DNA of 64,000 nt from Enterococcus pallens ATCC BAA-351. Lineage in GTDB: Bacteria > Bacillota > Bacilli > Lactobacillales > Enterococcaceae. The stretch spans positions 1-64,000 of the forward strand of contig NZ_ASWD01000009.1 of the NCBI RefSeq assembly GCF_000407485.1. Reading direction: 5' to 3'. Positions 49,248 to 58,024 of this stretch are shown here, in pieces (within the stretch, counting starts at the first letter, position 1; each line of letters starts with the position of its first letter). The notes under the pieces were generated by a model. It did not search any database. It had not been told where the DNA came from and saw only the letters and a list, made by a program, of their open reading frames with translations. Both the position numbers and the translations under genes were made by a program.

Positions 49248-52200
49248 TTATTTGCATGTTTTACGACGAACAAAAACTACGACACTTACTCCAACCAAAA
49301 GAATTAAACCAATCACACTCATGAAGATATTCTGTGAGTCATTCGTTTTTGGTAATGTCTTTGTTTTTGATACTGTAGTTGTTTTTGGGAATACCTTTCG
49401 TTCTTTAAAAGTCACCATTTGATCGGTATTCTCCAAATTATCCTCTTTACCAATTTCCTTTGTTTTTTCTTTGTCGTAGTAAATATAGTGTGTTGCAACA
49501 CCTTTTTGCCCATCTTTCATGGTATTTTTCTCAATCGGAATATCTACCTGGATCGTTTCGTTCTCTGCTTCAGCTGTATACGTTGATTCAACGGTTGTAA
49601 TTACTTTTTTCGTTTCTGGATCAACGTATGGTGTTACGATAGAGTACGTATGACCAACTTCTGCTCCTTTGATTTCTACCTCATCACGTAATATATTATC
49701 GACTGTTGGATCAGCTTCTTTATTACCGTCTACAGTTGCTAAAAACGTAGTGATTTCCATTGGTTTCCGTTTATTGACTGCTTTCAGCGAAATAACTTGT
49801 CCATTCGTTTCTGGTGTTACTTCGAAGCTCAGATCATCTTCATTTGGATAGTACCAACTCAATGGTTTTGTTTCTTTAAATCTATAGTTTCCAGTTGGTA
49901 GTTTCTCCACGATGATTTTTCCATCTTTATCTGTCTTGTACGTGTCCACCACTGTTTCCTTTTTGTCATCCTCACGGATAAGTTGGAATTCGACTCCTTC
50001 CAGTGGTTTGTTTCCTAAATTATCCGTTTTAACCAATTCTACATCGGTATACGCTAATTTATTCTCAATTTCTTTGCGAGCCATTTTTGTTAAGATTTCT
50101 TTGTTTTCAGCATAGCCATCTGCAAACACATGGATCGTATGCTCTTTTTGATTGGTAGAAGGCACATATTGGAAGCCATAGTGGGTCTCGTCCAGAACAT
50201 GATCATTTCCGGCATCAATTTCTTTAATATAGAAATTACTTTCTACATTTGGCAGCGTCAACCCTTCAAATGCTAGTTTACCGTCTTTTACTTTCACAAA
50301 AGCCAACGCTGTATCGTGAGGTAAAATAGTAAAACCAATCTGAATACCCTCCTCACCAACATATAAACCAAACACTTGGTCATTTTTCGCATCTTCTAAC
50401 TCAATCGTTGGTTTGCCATCTTCCCAACCAGTGACAACTTCTTGTTTCTTATAGCCATACACATCTATTTTTTGTAATGTATTTTCGACTTTTACATCAG
50501 TTGACGCTAATTCTACCAATTGTCCCTCATAGTTGATTTCAAAAGGTATTGGCTCTTCTAACATCACAAAACCATTTGGTGCTTCGATTTCGATTGCTTC
50601 GTATTTTCCTAAATACAAATTAGGATCAGATGACGTCATTCCTGAGTCATCAGTGACTAGCTCAAGATCTTTTCCATCCTTCTGTATATAGTCACCTTTC
50701 GCTAAGCGAACGGTACCATCAGGTGTTGTAATGTCTTCTGCTGCACGAATCTTGAATTTTACATTTGCTAAATCCACTTGATCATATTGGATTTCCGCAT
50801 ATTTTCCATATTCGCTTTCTTTTTCGACAGCAGAAATCCCTTTTTCACCTGTTTTATGAATCTTTACTTGTCCTTTTTGTGGCATGTTTTTAAATTTAAT
50901 CGTGATCACACCACCTGCATCTGCTTCAGTTACCGAGAATACAACGGGTTCAGTTGCCAATAAGTAGCCCTCTGGCGCACGCAGCTCACGAATTTCATAA
51001 CGATCTTTTCCAAAAGGTAAACTATCATTGGTGACTAATTCGCCTTTTTCATTGGTTTTAAACTCGTCACTGACTTCCAATGAATTAGGTACACGCATAG
51101 AAACGTAGCCCCCTTCGCCATCATTGGCCAAGCGATCCCAAATTTTAAACGTTGTATCTCTCAACGGAATATTTTTCCCTGTTTCCGCATCCACTTTAAT
51201 TAACTGCAATTGTGATTCGATGATTTTGTCTTCCAACACCCAGAAGAATGTTTGATCTTCTTCTGAAACAGTAAATTCAATCGGTTCAATGGTTAAATAA
51301 CCTTCTGGGGTTTTTGTTTCTGTCATGATATAAGAATCATACGGCAATGTTTTACCTGTGCTCGCTTTACCGTCTTTATCGGTTATAATTACTTTGACTG
51401 GCTTGCCTGTCGTTTTAGAAGTGATTGTAAATTCTGCTCCTTCTAATTTTGGTTTAACATTGTCTGATTTTCCAGTGAGTTTATCCAGTACTTGGTTAAC
51501 AAGTGGCTTGTTCCCAATTTTAACGATTTCTACGCCACCTTTAATGACTTGGTCTTTTAAACTCATGCTTTGTACTGCGACTGTTTGATCTTGACCGGCA
51601 TAAGCAATATTCACCGGATACTTTGTTCCATCAACGTTATACCCTTCGGGTGCTTTGATTTCTTGCACGTAGTAATCGTGCATGATCTGAATATTTTCGA
51701 AAGAACCAGTGACTTTATCTCCCGTTTGTTTCAACGTCACTTCTTTTACTTTTTGACCGTTTGTTTCAAATAGCCCATACACAGCGCCATCTAATTTGGC
51801 AGAACCTTGTGGTTGATTTCCTGTTTCCTTATCTTCTTTGATTAGATCTAAGCGCCCGACTTGTTTTTTATTCTTAAAAATAGCGGTTACTGTCTGGTCT
51901 GCTTCGATTGTTACAGTTTGTGGTGTTTGGTTAATGACATAGCCATTTGCGGCTTGAATTTCTTGAATTGTTACTTTTGTGCCATGTGTAATGTCTTTCA
52001 GTTCAGCTTCTCCAGTTGCATTTGTGACAACCTCTACCTGTTTTCCGTCATAAGAAAGTTTGAACTTTGCACCAGAAATAGCTTTCCCTGTATCTGCGTC
52101 TACTTTCTTAATTTTGGCGTTCCCATTTTTTAATACTTTAATATTTACTTTCGTGATATTCGGGTCTTTAATCGCAGCTTGAAGTAATTCTTGAGAATAA

Positions 52201-53306
52201 GGGTGGCGATAAACTAGTGTCGCTCCTTGATAAGAGGTTGGAATATTATATTTTAATTGGATTGTACCGTCTTTTACGTCACCAGTTGCCTTTATTACAA
52301 GTGTATTGCCATCAATAGAGACATTCATATTCGTGTCATTTGTAGCAACTTTATACGCCCATAACGAGCTATTTACATCATCAATCCGAAGGGTATCCCC
52401 TTTTTTCATTGTAAAACTTTTAGTATCAAAACTTGGTTTTGTTAAAAACGAATTGATTTTACGATCAGTTTCTTTTACCCAAGCTTCATAACCTGCTTGG
52501 CTCACTGTTCCTGATGGGTCTTGGATATTGGAAGTTGAAACTGCCGACGCCATCCGTTGGATATGGCGTTCTGTATAGAAAGCATTCGCAACAGATGGTT
52601 GGGTTTCGTACCCCCAATACGCAATTAAACTAGCAATTACTAAGTTTAATTGGTCCCGTTCTTCTGGTGTAAAACCACCATTAGCACCAAAGTTCAATGG
52701 ATTTCCTGGTGCAACACACCATAACATACCACCATTTGCATCACGTTTTGCATAGAAACCTGAATCGTGAATTCCACTAGAGTAATCCCATGATGCTGTG
52801 GGAATAGAGTAATTTTGATCTACATAGATCGTTACACCAGCTCTCGTCAGTGGTGACAATGACCGTCCTACTTGTGAATTTCCTTGAACTTCCTGAACTT
52901 TCTCTAAAAATTCATTCCAGTTGTCGCGAATCGTTTCGTTTGTACGAGATAGAAATTTTCCATCTTCGGTCATATAATAGCCATACTGGTCTAAAATATC
53001 AGCTAATTGATTCGTTGGTACTTGATGATCGTCTACCGTTACTTTCGGACTATCATTTGAATTTTGACTCTTTCCAATTTCTGGTTTCTCAGTCTGTACT
53101 TCTTCTGTTTCGCTTGTTTTAGTAGATTCTTTTGTGTCAGTTGTTTTTTTCGTAACTTCTTTTGTTTCAACTTCTTCGACCACTTCCGAACTACTAGAGA
53201 CTTCTGTTTTTTGTACTTCTGCTAAAACTTGCACGGAAGGAGCCAATTGACCACTCAATGAAAATAACAGCATTAAAGACATTAGAATCTTTTTAAACTT
53301 GTTCAT
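49248..53306 (-). CDS. LPKTN-anchored adhesin with Cna B-type repeats
   Basis: I start at ATG 53306 (AGGAG eight bases upstream). The ~1352 residues comprise a signal peptide (to ~30), an S/T/E/K-rich stretch, and an N-terminal domain (~145-260) with GMLWCVAPGN and FYTERHIQRMAS that could carry a Cys-Gln thioester. About eight Cna_B/SpaA-type repeats (~395-1240) follow, each with a GAxFxLxxxDG or LExVEFxL start and an EIxAPxGYxL end. Last are the sorting signal LPKTN near 1322, a hydrophobic helix and RRKTCK. Sortase A would attach it to the wall. It probably mediates binding to host or partner cells, a role taken by aggregation substance in pheromone plasmids. Confidence 0.9.
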   Translation of the reverse strand: MNKFKKILMSLMLLFSLSGQLAPSVQVLAEVQKTEVSSSSEVVEEVETKEVTKKTTDTKESTKTSETEEVQTEKPEIGKSQNSNDSPKVTVDDHQVPTNQLADILDQYGYYMTEDGKFLSRTNETIRDNWNEFLEKVQEVQGNSQVGRSLSPLTRAGVTIYVDQNYSIPTASWDYSSGIHDSGFYAKRDANGGMLWCVAPGNPLNFGANGGFTPEERDQLNLVIASLIAYWGYETQPSVANAFYTERHIQRMASAVSTSNIQDPSGTVSQAGYEAWVKETDRKINSFLTKPSFDTKSFTMKKGDTLRIDDVNSSLWAYKVATNDTNMNVSIDGNTLVIKATGDVKDGTIQLKYNIPTSYQGATLVYRHPYSQELLQAAIKDPNITKVNIKVLKNGNAKIKKVDADTGKAISGAKFKLSYDGKQVEVVTNATGEAELKDITHGTKVTIQEIQAANGYVINQTPQTVTIEADQTVTAIFKNKKQVGRLDLIKEDKETGNQPQGSAKLDGAVYGLFETNGQKVKEVTLKQTGDKVTGSFENIQIMHDYYVQEIKAPEGYNVDGTKYPVNIAYAGQDQTVAVQSMSLKDQVIKGGVEIVKIGNKPLVNQVLDKLTGKSDNVKPKLEGAEFTITSKTTGKPVKVIITDKDGKASTGKTLPYDSYIMTETKTPEGYLTIEPIEFTVSEEDQTFFWVLEDKIIESQLQLIKVDAETGKNIPLRDTTFKIWDRLANDGEGGYVSMRVPNSLEVSDEFKTNEKGELVTNDSLPFGKDRYEIRELRAPEGYLLATEPVVFSVTEADAGGVITIKFKNMPQKGQVKIHKTGEKGISAVEKESEYGKYAEIQYDQVDLANVKFKIRAAEDITTPDGTVRLAKGDYIQKDGKDLELVTDDSGMTSSDPNLYLGKYEAIEIEAPNGFVMLEEPIPFEINYEGQLVELASTDVKVENTLQKIDVYGYKKQEVVTGWEDGKPTIELEDAKNDQVFGLYVGEEGIQIGFTILPHDTALAFVKVKDGKLAFEGLTLPNVESNFYIKEIDAGNDHVLDETHYGFQYVPSTNQKEHTIHVFADGYAENKEILTKMARKEIENKLAYTDVELVKTDNLGNKPLEGVEFQLIREDDKKETVVDTYKTDKDGKIIVEKLPTGNYRFKETKPLSWYYPNEDDLSFEVTPETNGQVISLKAVNKRKPMEITTFLATVDGNKEADPTVDNILRDEVEIKGAEVGHTYSIVTPYVDPETKKVITTVESTYTAEAENETIQVDIPIEKNTMKDGQKGVATHYIYYDKEKTKEIGKEDNLENTDQMVTFKERKVFPKTTTVSKTKTLPKTNDSQNIFMSVIGLILLVGVSVVVFVRRKTCK

Positions 53307-53341
53307 AGTGTTCACTCCTAGACTTTAATTCAATAAAAAAA

Positions 53342-53361
53342 ACAAGTTTATAAAAACTTGT
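53342..53361 (-). terminator. hairpin upstream of the adhesin gene (possible attenuator)
   Basis: ACAAGTTT and AAACTTGT pair around four bases and a run of eight T follows on the minus strand, ~35 bases before the adhesin start. Transcripts from further upstream must pass it, so it could attenuate adhesin expression. Confidence 0.6.
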
Positions 53362-53382
53362 CTTATGGTAAAGAATTCACTT

Positions 53383-53409
53383 TTATGAAGGGGAGCGTAT
53401 GCTAAACAT
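53383..53409 (-). CDS. possible leader peptide before the adhesin attenuator
   Basis: The eight-codon frame MFSIRSPS is preceded by GGAGGTG eight bases before its ATG, a stronger ribosome site than many real genes have here. It ends 22 bases before the hairpin and T-run at 53361-53342, the usual layout of a translation-coupled attenuator. Whether it is translated is unknown. Confidence 0.4.
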   Translation of the reverse strand: MFSIRSPS

Positions 53410-53435
53410 CCTATAATCACCTCCAAGAAATAAAA

Positions 53436-53462
53436 AAAGCCGATCAATGATCGACTTTTTTA
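53436..53462. terminator. terminator of the 245-residue repeat protein gene
   Basis: AGCCGATCAATGATCGACT forms a stem with seven A to its left and five T to its right, so it can stop leftward transcripts from the 53486-54223 gene. Confidence 0.7.
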
Positions 53463-53485
53463 TACTCTATTAAGTTAATATTGGC

Positions 53486-54223
53486 TTAATTTTCATACAA
53501 TGACACTGAGTATTTTTGACTACCATCCGAATAGAAAATAGTAATCACAACATATCTGCTGTATATTGATCCCTCTTTCAAACATTCATTCTCACCATAC
53601 TCAGATGCTTCTAAGTTACTAGCAAATATTTTTCCAGTATTTCCTACCCAACCACTCACAATTGTTGGAGAAGTTGGTTTCGCCGGTTCTTGTGGTTTAG
53701 ATGGCTGTGTTGGCTGTGTTGAGGCATCCGACCCACTATAAAAGGCAATTCCTTCATAACGCCATCCTGCTTTTACCAGCTGATCCTTTTCTAAAGCTAG
53801 TTGCGTATAGTGGTGTGTACCTGACTTCGCATTTGGGTTATATAAACGATAAACCGGTATGCTGCCACCAGATTTCCATGATTCACCTTCGTAACGCCAT
53901 CCTTTACCTTTCAACATATCTACTTCATTTGTGTTAACGGTATAATGATGATCTCCTCCATTATTCGGATTGAACATGCGGTACACTGGAACACCTTTAC
54001 TTGGCGCTTCCCAAGCTATCCCTTCATTACGCCAACCTGCTTTTACAACAAAAGGAATTTCATTGTAATTCTGTGTATAAAGATGTTCACCAGTATTAGG
54101 ATTATAGGCACGGTACAAAGTCGAAGCATCTGCATCAGTTGAATTTGCTAAAGCAACACTGCCAACTCCCAACAAAATTCCTAAACCAACAACAACTTTA
54201 CCTAAAATACTACTACCGTTCAT
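53486..54223 (-). CDS. secreted protein with DUF5648-like repeats
   Basis: This 245-residue protein has a signal peptide (GKVVVGLGILLGVGSVALA) and three ~45-residue repeats, each following the pattern YRxYNPNxGEHxYTxxxNE then KAGWRNEGIAW: LYRAYNPNTGEHLYT, VYRMFNPNNGGDHHYT, VYRLYNPNAKSGTHHYT. This repeat (DUF5648-like) is common in secreted enterococcal and lactococcal proteins and probably binds cell-wall or host glycans. After a P/T/K linker a ~45-residue tail (SGWVGNTGKIFASNLEASEY) is present that I cannot assign. Ribosome site AAAGGAGAAG. Confidence 0.75.
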   Translation of the reverse strand: MNGSSILGKVVVGLGILLGVGSVALANSTDADASTLYRAYNPNTGEHLYTQNYNEIPFVVKAGWRNEGIAWEAPSKGVPVYRMFNPNNGGDHHYTVNTNEVDMLKGKGWRYEGESWKSGGSIPVYRLYNPNAKSGTHHYTQLALEKDQLVKAGWRYEGIAFYSGSDASTQPTQPSKPQEPAKPTSPTIVSGWVGNTGKIFASNLEASEYGENECLKEGSIYSRYVVITIFYSDGSQKYSVSLYEN

Positions 54224-54292
54224 TTTGATCTTCTCCTTTATCGTAATTATACTAAACTCAATTTTTTACCTACATCATATTTCTATAAAACC

Positions 54293-55630
54293 TTATTGAA
54301 TGGTAATTGCACGGCCATCCTTTTCCGCATTGTATTGCCCCATTGTTATCCAAGCTCTCGCGCCATGATCATACAACATATTTTTACCGCCACTGCCTGC
54401 TCCAGCATTGCTTGAATAATACAATGGATCATAGACTAAGAATTTTCCAAGATTGTAACCGACAATCACTTTGCAATGGTTTCTATTTTTATCTGCATTA
54501 TTCTGGTATGAAGAATACCCATAATAAAGAACAGGCTGACCGTTCAAGACGCGATTAATAATTTGAACCGTATTTGATCCCGAAATATCTATTGTATTTC
54601 CGCCGTATGTTTTACCGTAAGCAGCTAGCGCATTTGGTTTTATAACCCAACCAAATCCAGCACCTGTATAGACATTTCCCATTTGGCCATTTGGATTGCT
54701 AGGATACATTGGCAAGTTATCTTGCATTGTTCGCAAATCAGGTTTGATATTTTTCGAACCTAAAAGCATTGCTAAGGAAGCTGAAGCACAACCCCAGGGT
54801 GCTTTTACAGGTGTGTATTGACTAATGTATGGAACACTGTTGATTACGTTGGTAGATTTTACATTAATCGATCCACCGGTTACTGACCATGAAACACCTT
54901 CATATCTCCAACCGCGTCTTACAAGATCATCTTTTTCAGCTTCGAGCAATGTGTAGTGATGGCTTCCTGCGTCACGAGCATTTGGATTGAACAAGCGGTA
55001 CACATTTTTACCACTGTTTGGGACTTTCCAAGCAACTCCTTCATAGTTCCATCCTGCACGTTTGATATTTTCTATTTCATTGTAATCTTTTGTGTAGAAG
55101 TGCTCGCCAGAATTCGGATTGTAGGCACGATACAAATTGATTCCATTCCCATCAATCTGCATGCTAACTCCTTCGTACACCCATCCAAGAGACATTAGAG
55201 AATCTTTTTCATTCCCATTCAATGTGTGTAAATGTTCACCCGAATTTGGATTGTACACTCGATATACTGGTTGTAAATTATTTGCTGCACGGGCTTCCAC
55301 AGGCAATGACGCGCTGCGTGCATTTTCAGCTGCAATTTCATCCGTTTCAGGATCAGGAACCATTATCTCTTGTTCTGGTGTTGCTCTCCCCGCAGGTGAG
55401 AGGTTCGTCACATCCGAGCTTGCAATTTGTTCCTCTGGCTCTTGGCTACTCGCGGTCTGACTTTCGACAGTTTGGCTGGTTACTGTCTGTTCAATGGTTG
55501 ATTGACTAGTTTCTGTCTGAACGGATTTAGTAGGCTGTTCGGCCGACTCTTCCGCTAATACAACATTTCCCATTCCTAATGGGATAGTTAACAACCCGAC
55601 GATTAATACTTTCCAATACTTCTTTTTCAT
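54293..55630 (-). CDS. secreted C39-like cysteine peptidase with DUF5648-like repeats
   Basis: This 445-residue protein has a signal peptide to ~26, a Q/S/T-rich linker to ~110, three repeats of the same type as in its neighbour (VYRVYNPNSGEHLHT, LYRAYNPNSGEHFYT, VYRLFNPNARDAGSHHYT) and a C-terminal C39_2-type peptidase domain (~262-440). Catalytic residues fit: Cys in APWGCASASLAMLLG, His in NRNHCKVIVGYN and Asp in FLVYDPLYY. Such enzymes cut peptides or bacteriocin leaders; an extracellular role on the cell wall or in interbacterial or host contact is possible. Ribosome site AGGAG. Confidence 0.8.
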   Translation of the reverse strand: MKKKYWKVLIVGLLTIPLGMGNVVLAEESAEQPTKSVQTETSQSTIEQTVTSQTVESQTASSQEPEEQIASSDVTNLSPAGRATPEQEIMVPDPETDEIAAENARSASLPVEARAANNLQPVYRVYNPNSGEHLHTLNGNEKDSLMSLGWVYEGVSMQIDGNGINLYRAYNPNSGEHFYTKDYNEIENIKRAGWNYEGVAWKVPNSGKNVYRLFNPNARDAGSHHYTLLEAEKDDLVRRGWRYEGVSWSVTGGSINVKSTNVINSVPYISQYTPVKAPWGCASASLAMLLGSKNIKPDLRTMQDNLPMYPSNPNGQMGNVYTGAGFGWVIKPNALAAYGKTYGGNTIDISGSNTVQIINRVLNGQPVLYYGYSSYQNNADKNRNHCKVIVGYNLGKFLVYDPLYYSSNAGAGSGGKNMLYDHGARAWITMGQYNAEKDGRAITIQ

Positions 55631-55763
55631 AACTCTATTTCTCCTATATTTGGTATTTTTGGTAACAATATTTTATCAATCGAAGTTTTTTTATGTCAAG
55701 AGTTGTTGCGAATGGCTCTCTACTTAACTAAGACTAACAATTCTTATCGTTTGAATTGATTCT

Positions 55764-56060
55764 TTATGCTTGCTCTAGATACACTCGTAAACATTCTTGT
55801 ACCAAATAGACTTGTCGATCTTTCCAATGAAGAGAGTCCCTGTACCATTTCAGAAATTCATAACTACAAAACAGATAACTTCCACCAGTCATATCTTCGA
55901 ACATTTGCTGGAGTAGATTTTCGTCTAATTCTGCTGTCACGAATAAGCAAAAATCTATCAAACATAATCCTTTTGAAACGTATCTTGCAAAATAAGCAAT
56001 TCTTTCTTCTACAAATGCAGGTAGATCTGTTTGTATTTGTAGATTGGTTAGCATTTCCAT
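55764..56060 (-). CDS. hypothetical protein
   Basis: I start at ATG 56060 (GAGGTG six bases upstream). The 98-residue product is helical with several aromatic residues (AYFARYVSKGLCLIDFCLF, SYEFLKWYRDSLHWKDRQV). No family is recognised. It has a long structured upstream region (56080-56340), which might control it. Confidence 0.5.
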   Translation of the reverse strand: MEMLTNLQIQTDLPAFVEERIAYFARYVSKGLCLIDFCLFVTAELDENLLQQMFEDMTGGSYLFCSYEFLKWYRDSLHWKDRQVYLVQECLRVYLEQA

Positions 56061-56079
56061 CCTAATCACCTCAACAAAA

Positions 56080-56340
56080 ATTACTAGTCGTTATTTCTCT
56101 TTTTTCGCACACACAAAAATAAAATACGACTAGTTTATGGCAACCGAAACTAGAAACCCTATTAGACCAGGATACTTGTGAATGACAAGTGTCTAAATGT
56201 ACTGCAGCACACGACATAATTAGTGTCGTTAGCACTAACTATGCGACTCCCCCATTACGAGGAACCCACCCATCCCTTACGGATAAGCGTCCGTCAAAAC
56301 CACACTCCCTTAGTAGCTGCTCTGATTAAGTGTGGTGCTA
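56080..56340 (-). ncRNA. structured noncoding region, possible leader RNA or group II intron remnant
   Basis: There is no gene here, but many hairpins are present: ACTAGTCG/CGACTAGT flanks (56091, 56123), ACTTGT-gaatg-ACAAGT (56172-56188), TTAGTG-tcgttag-CACTAA (56220-56238), ACGGA-taagcg-TCCGT and CCACACT-n22-AGTGTGG (56301-56336). On the minus strand GGGAGTCGCATAG and GTTTCTAGTTTCGGTTG recall words in domain I of group IIA introns such as Ll.LtrB (GAGUCGCA, GUUUCUAAUUUCGGUU). It precedes the 56060 gene. The identity is uncertain. Confidence 0.35.
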
Positions 56341-56462
56341 TGGATTGCTTCAAAAGATAAATCACTTAGCTGTTTACCATCAACTTTTAGTGTTGCTGTT
56401 CATTCCACCAGTTTCCCCAAAGCCAGTATGCCTTGAGTGACCAATTTTTTATGATATCACTC

Positions 56463-56981
56463 TTAAAAACTACCGACGTTCCCATAAAATTTCTTATACC
56501 GAAAGTACCTTCTAAAAGTTATTTTAGTGAGCCATCGACCGCTTAAAGGCCTTATGATTGTTTCCACTGATTCCACTAGGTTCTTAATCCCATCCACAAT
56601 ATTTTCAGGCGTGCGAAAAAAGAGAAATAATCTTGTTTTTTATCCTAACCTTAGAAATTTACTCATGCCTTTTCCTGTAACAAAAAGTGGTTGGTTTGGT
56701 GCATTTCTACGTGCTATTAGAACTTTATTGAAATCATAGACGTGCTTAATTCTTTTATACAAACTTCTCACCGGAACTGATTCCGACAATATTTCTTTGG
56801 TCTTTCCATCTTCAAAATACCGTTGAACTTTCCTAGCCGCTAATCCTTCTACACGATACTCTTGTACGCCTTTCTTGAAGATTGGCATCCCATCAGGATC
56901 TCTTCCCACTAAGATTTTTTCATACACCATAACCTTTTCAGCATAATAACCGATATCTTCAATTCCCAATCTTCTACCCAA
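56463..56981 (-). pseudogene. stop-interrupted gene of unknown function
   Basis: A TTG at 56981 lies seven bases behind AGGAGG, the best start. The frame reads GRRLGIEDIGYYAEKVMVY, ILVGRDPDGMPIFKKGVQE, VPVRSLYKRIKHVYDFNKV and KFLRLG, then a TAA at 56642-56640. The same frame continues after it without a stop to 56463 with plausible sequence (RTPENIVDGIKNLVESVET). I therefore read it as one ~172-codon gene with an internal stop. I do not recognise a family. Confidence 0.45.
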
Positions 56982-57043
56982 AATTTTTCCTCCTGTATTA
57001 GTTACCAATCCGTTGCTGTTTACCATTCCGAAGCCAAATAAAA

Positions 57044-57079
57044 AGAGGGGCATCACACTCTAAAGTGTAATGCCCCTCT
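57044..57079. terminator. strong bidirectional terminator
   Basis: AGAGGGGCATCACACT pairs with AGTGTAATGCCCCTCT, with A-rich left and T-rich right flanks. It separates the surface-protein block from the replication region. Confidence 0.8.
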
Positions 57080-58024
57080 TTTGCTACAGTTACGAATCTG
57101 ACTTTCCAGGCAATAACAAAGTACAGAGATCCTCTCAGAGAATCCACCCTAAAAAATTTAAAGGATAGCTCTGCCTCAAGGTCTCTTGACAAAAAATTTC
57201 CCAGCACAAATAAACTAGTTAATTTCTTGAACATACTGTGTTAGAATAAGCCTGTTGCAGGTAAAACTGTAACAAAGAAGGAGATACCCTTTCAGCGTGG
57301 TTTTAAGGTGTTTACGTTGATTGGACGGTTGGAAATCTATGACCTGTTCCTGAGCGCCAACTCAGAAATGGCGAGAAATCCTTCCGATCTCCTTTTTTTA
57401 TTAAGCTTCACAATAGCAAGCAACAACTACTGGCTATATAATAATCATTATCAAAATACAAATTTACGGTAGCACAATTTTTTTTAAATCACAAGCCTTT
57501 TTTAATAAAAAATTCACACGGAATTATCAAAGCCAAGGAACTTACCGCAACATATCCTCCTCCTCATTCGATTCCTAGAAACGTTTCTGCAATTATTTTA
57601 ACAAGTCAACAGAGCAAATACAACATTATCAATTCGGTCTTTCTCTGTTCTCTTATTGAGCTTTTCTCGTTATATAATCAATCAACTAATTAATTTTTTA
57701 TCTAAAGCCACAAATTTCCAGTTAAGTAACCAGATCTCCTTCAACTTCATTCATGCGATCCGAATCACAAAAGAAAATTGGCAAATGAGATAGACGTCTT
57801 AATCTCACTGAAATTATACCAAATTTTAAAATAAGTGCAAACGTATGTTCGCTAAAATTTTGATTTTTTATAGCTAATTGCTAAAATCTCAAAAAAATCA
57901 TGACACCACACAGATCAACTAAAAAAACAAAAGCATCAAAATAGCAAACAAATGTAAATGTACGTTCGGCTAATTATCTACATTTTTTCATTCACTAACA
58001 AACCAGACGTATCATTTTGCTTGA
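57080..58024. other. noncoding stretch downstream of repA
   Basis: No credible gene is visible. Between 57275 and 57397 the sequence could form an RNA: AAGGAGAT (57280) can pair with ATCTCCTT (57385), and CGCCA with TGGCG inside, followed by seven T; this looks like an intrinsic terminator or small RNA. Further right are AT-rich segments and two related words ACGTATGTTCGCTAA (57840) and TGTACGTTCGGCTAA (57958). Confidence 0.4.

Noticed and set aside
49912-53122. Several plus-strand frames opposite the LPKTN adhesin
   Set aside because: All are reverse-strand shadows of the repetitive Cna_B-coding DNA without start signals.
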